Assembly: GCA_964541595.1 (NCBI GenBank)
Contig: CAZIRO010000025.1
Location: 1 to 22,775, forward strand
Length of the DNA: 22,775 nt
Source: CAZIRO01 sp964541595
GTDB lineage: Bacteria; Acidobacteriota; HRBIN11
Direction of reading: 5' to 3'
Shown one piece after another: positions 22,696 to 22,775 of this stretch. The notes under the pieces are model-generated. The model made no database searches. It saw only the letters and a program-made list of their open reading frames with translations, and was not told the DNA's origin. Each line of letters starts with the position of its first letter. Position 1 is the stretch's first letter. Made by a program: the position numbers and the translations under genes.

Positions 22696-22775
22696 CCCGT
22701 TTCTCCGCACACGTGTCCCCGTCGAGACACTTCCCACCACCGACTCCCGTGGGACGCTGCCCGGATTTGACGTCA

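Noticed and set aside
22696..22775. Possible terminator after the second pseudopilin gene
   Set aside because: Only 5-bp stems (GTGTC/GACAC and CCCAC/GTGGG) are present, with no U-tract; too weak to call.

Overview
The window looks like a GC-rich bacterial chromosome from a Gram-negative, respiring, probably deeply branching lineage. Envelope genes (apolipoprotein N-acyltransferase, cytochrome c maturation, type II secretion/type IV pilus-like parts) indicate an outer membrane. Complex I subunits and a 2-oxoacid:ferredoxin oxidoreductase indicate anaerobic or facultative energy metabolism. The two short pseudopilins with their 'EPDPNNP' and 'ALDG' C-terminal motifs remind me most of Acidobacteriota or similar uncultured phyla. 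That is an impression from memory, not a test.

Layout: (1) 1-6106, minus strand: purQ, an ECF sigma factor, nuoA, nuoH, nuoJ, nuoK, nuoN and the start of an SDR oxidoreductase, closely spaced and possibly one transcription unit. The nuo set has only five membrane subunits; B-G, I, L and M are absent from this locus. (2) 6107-6807: a divergent intergenic region with two copies of a repeat cassette built on 7-bp units, flanked by outward-facing promoters. (3) 6808-10892, plus: ccmE (cysteine type), ccmF, lnt. (4) 10851-13174, minus: a GspE/PilB-family protein whose ATP-binding motifs are lost, and a SPOR-domain protein. (5) 13361-16286, minus: the two subunits of a 2-oxoacid:ferredoxin oxidoreductase. 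(6) 16287-16866: a second divergent intergenic region with a third repeat cassette and outward promoters. (7) 16867-22695, plus: two tandem PilP-like proteins, a DinG-type Fe-S helicase, gamma-glutamyltransferase, and two GspG-like pseudopilins.

The genes serve respiration (complex I, cytochrome c maturation, ferredoxin-linked 2-oxoacid oxidation), envelope biogenesis and a dispersed secretion/pilus-like apparatus. The least explained features are the repeat cassettes. All three copies point the same conserved end at a sigma-70-like promoter, 17-18 bp from the -35 box. Next is the pseudo-ATPase of the GspE/PilB family. Two other intergenic spacers carry different short-period repeats (9-bp and 15-bp units).
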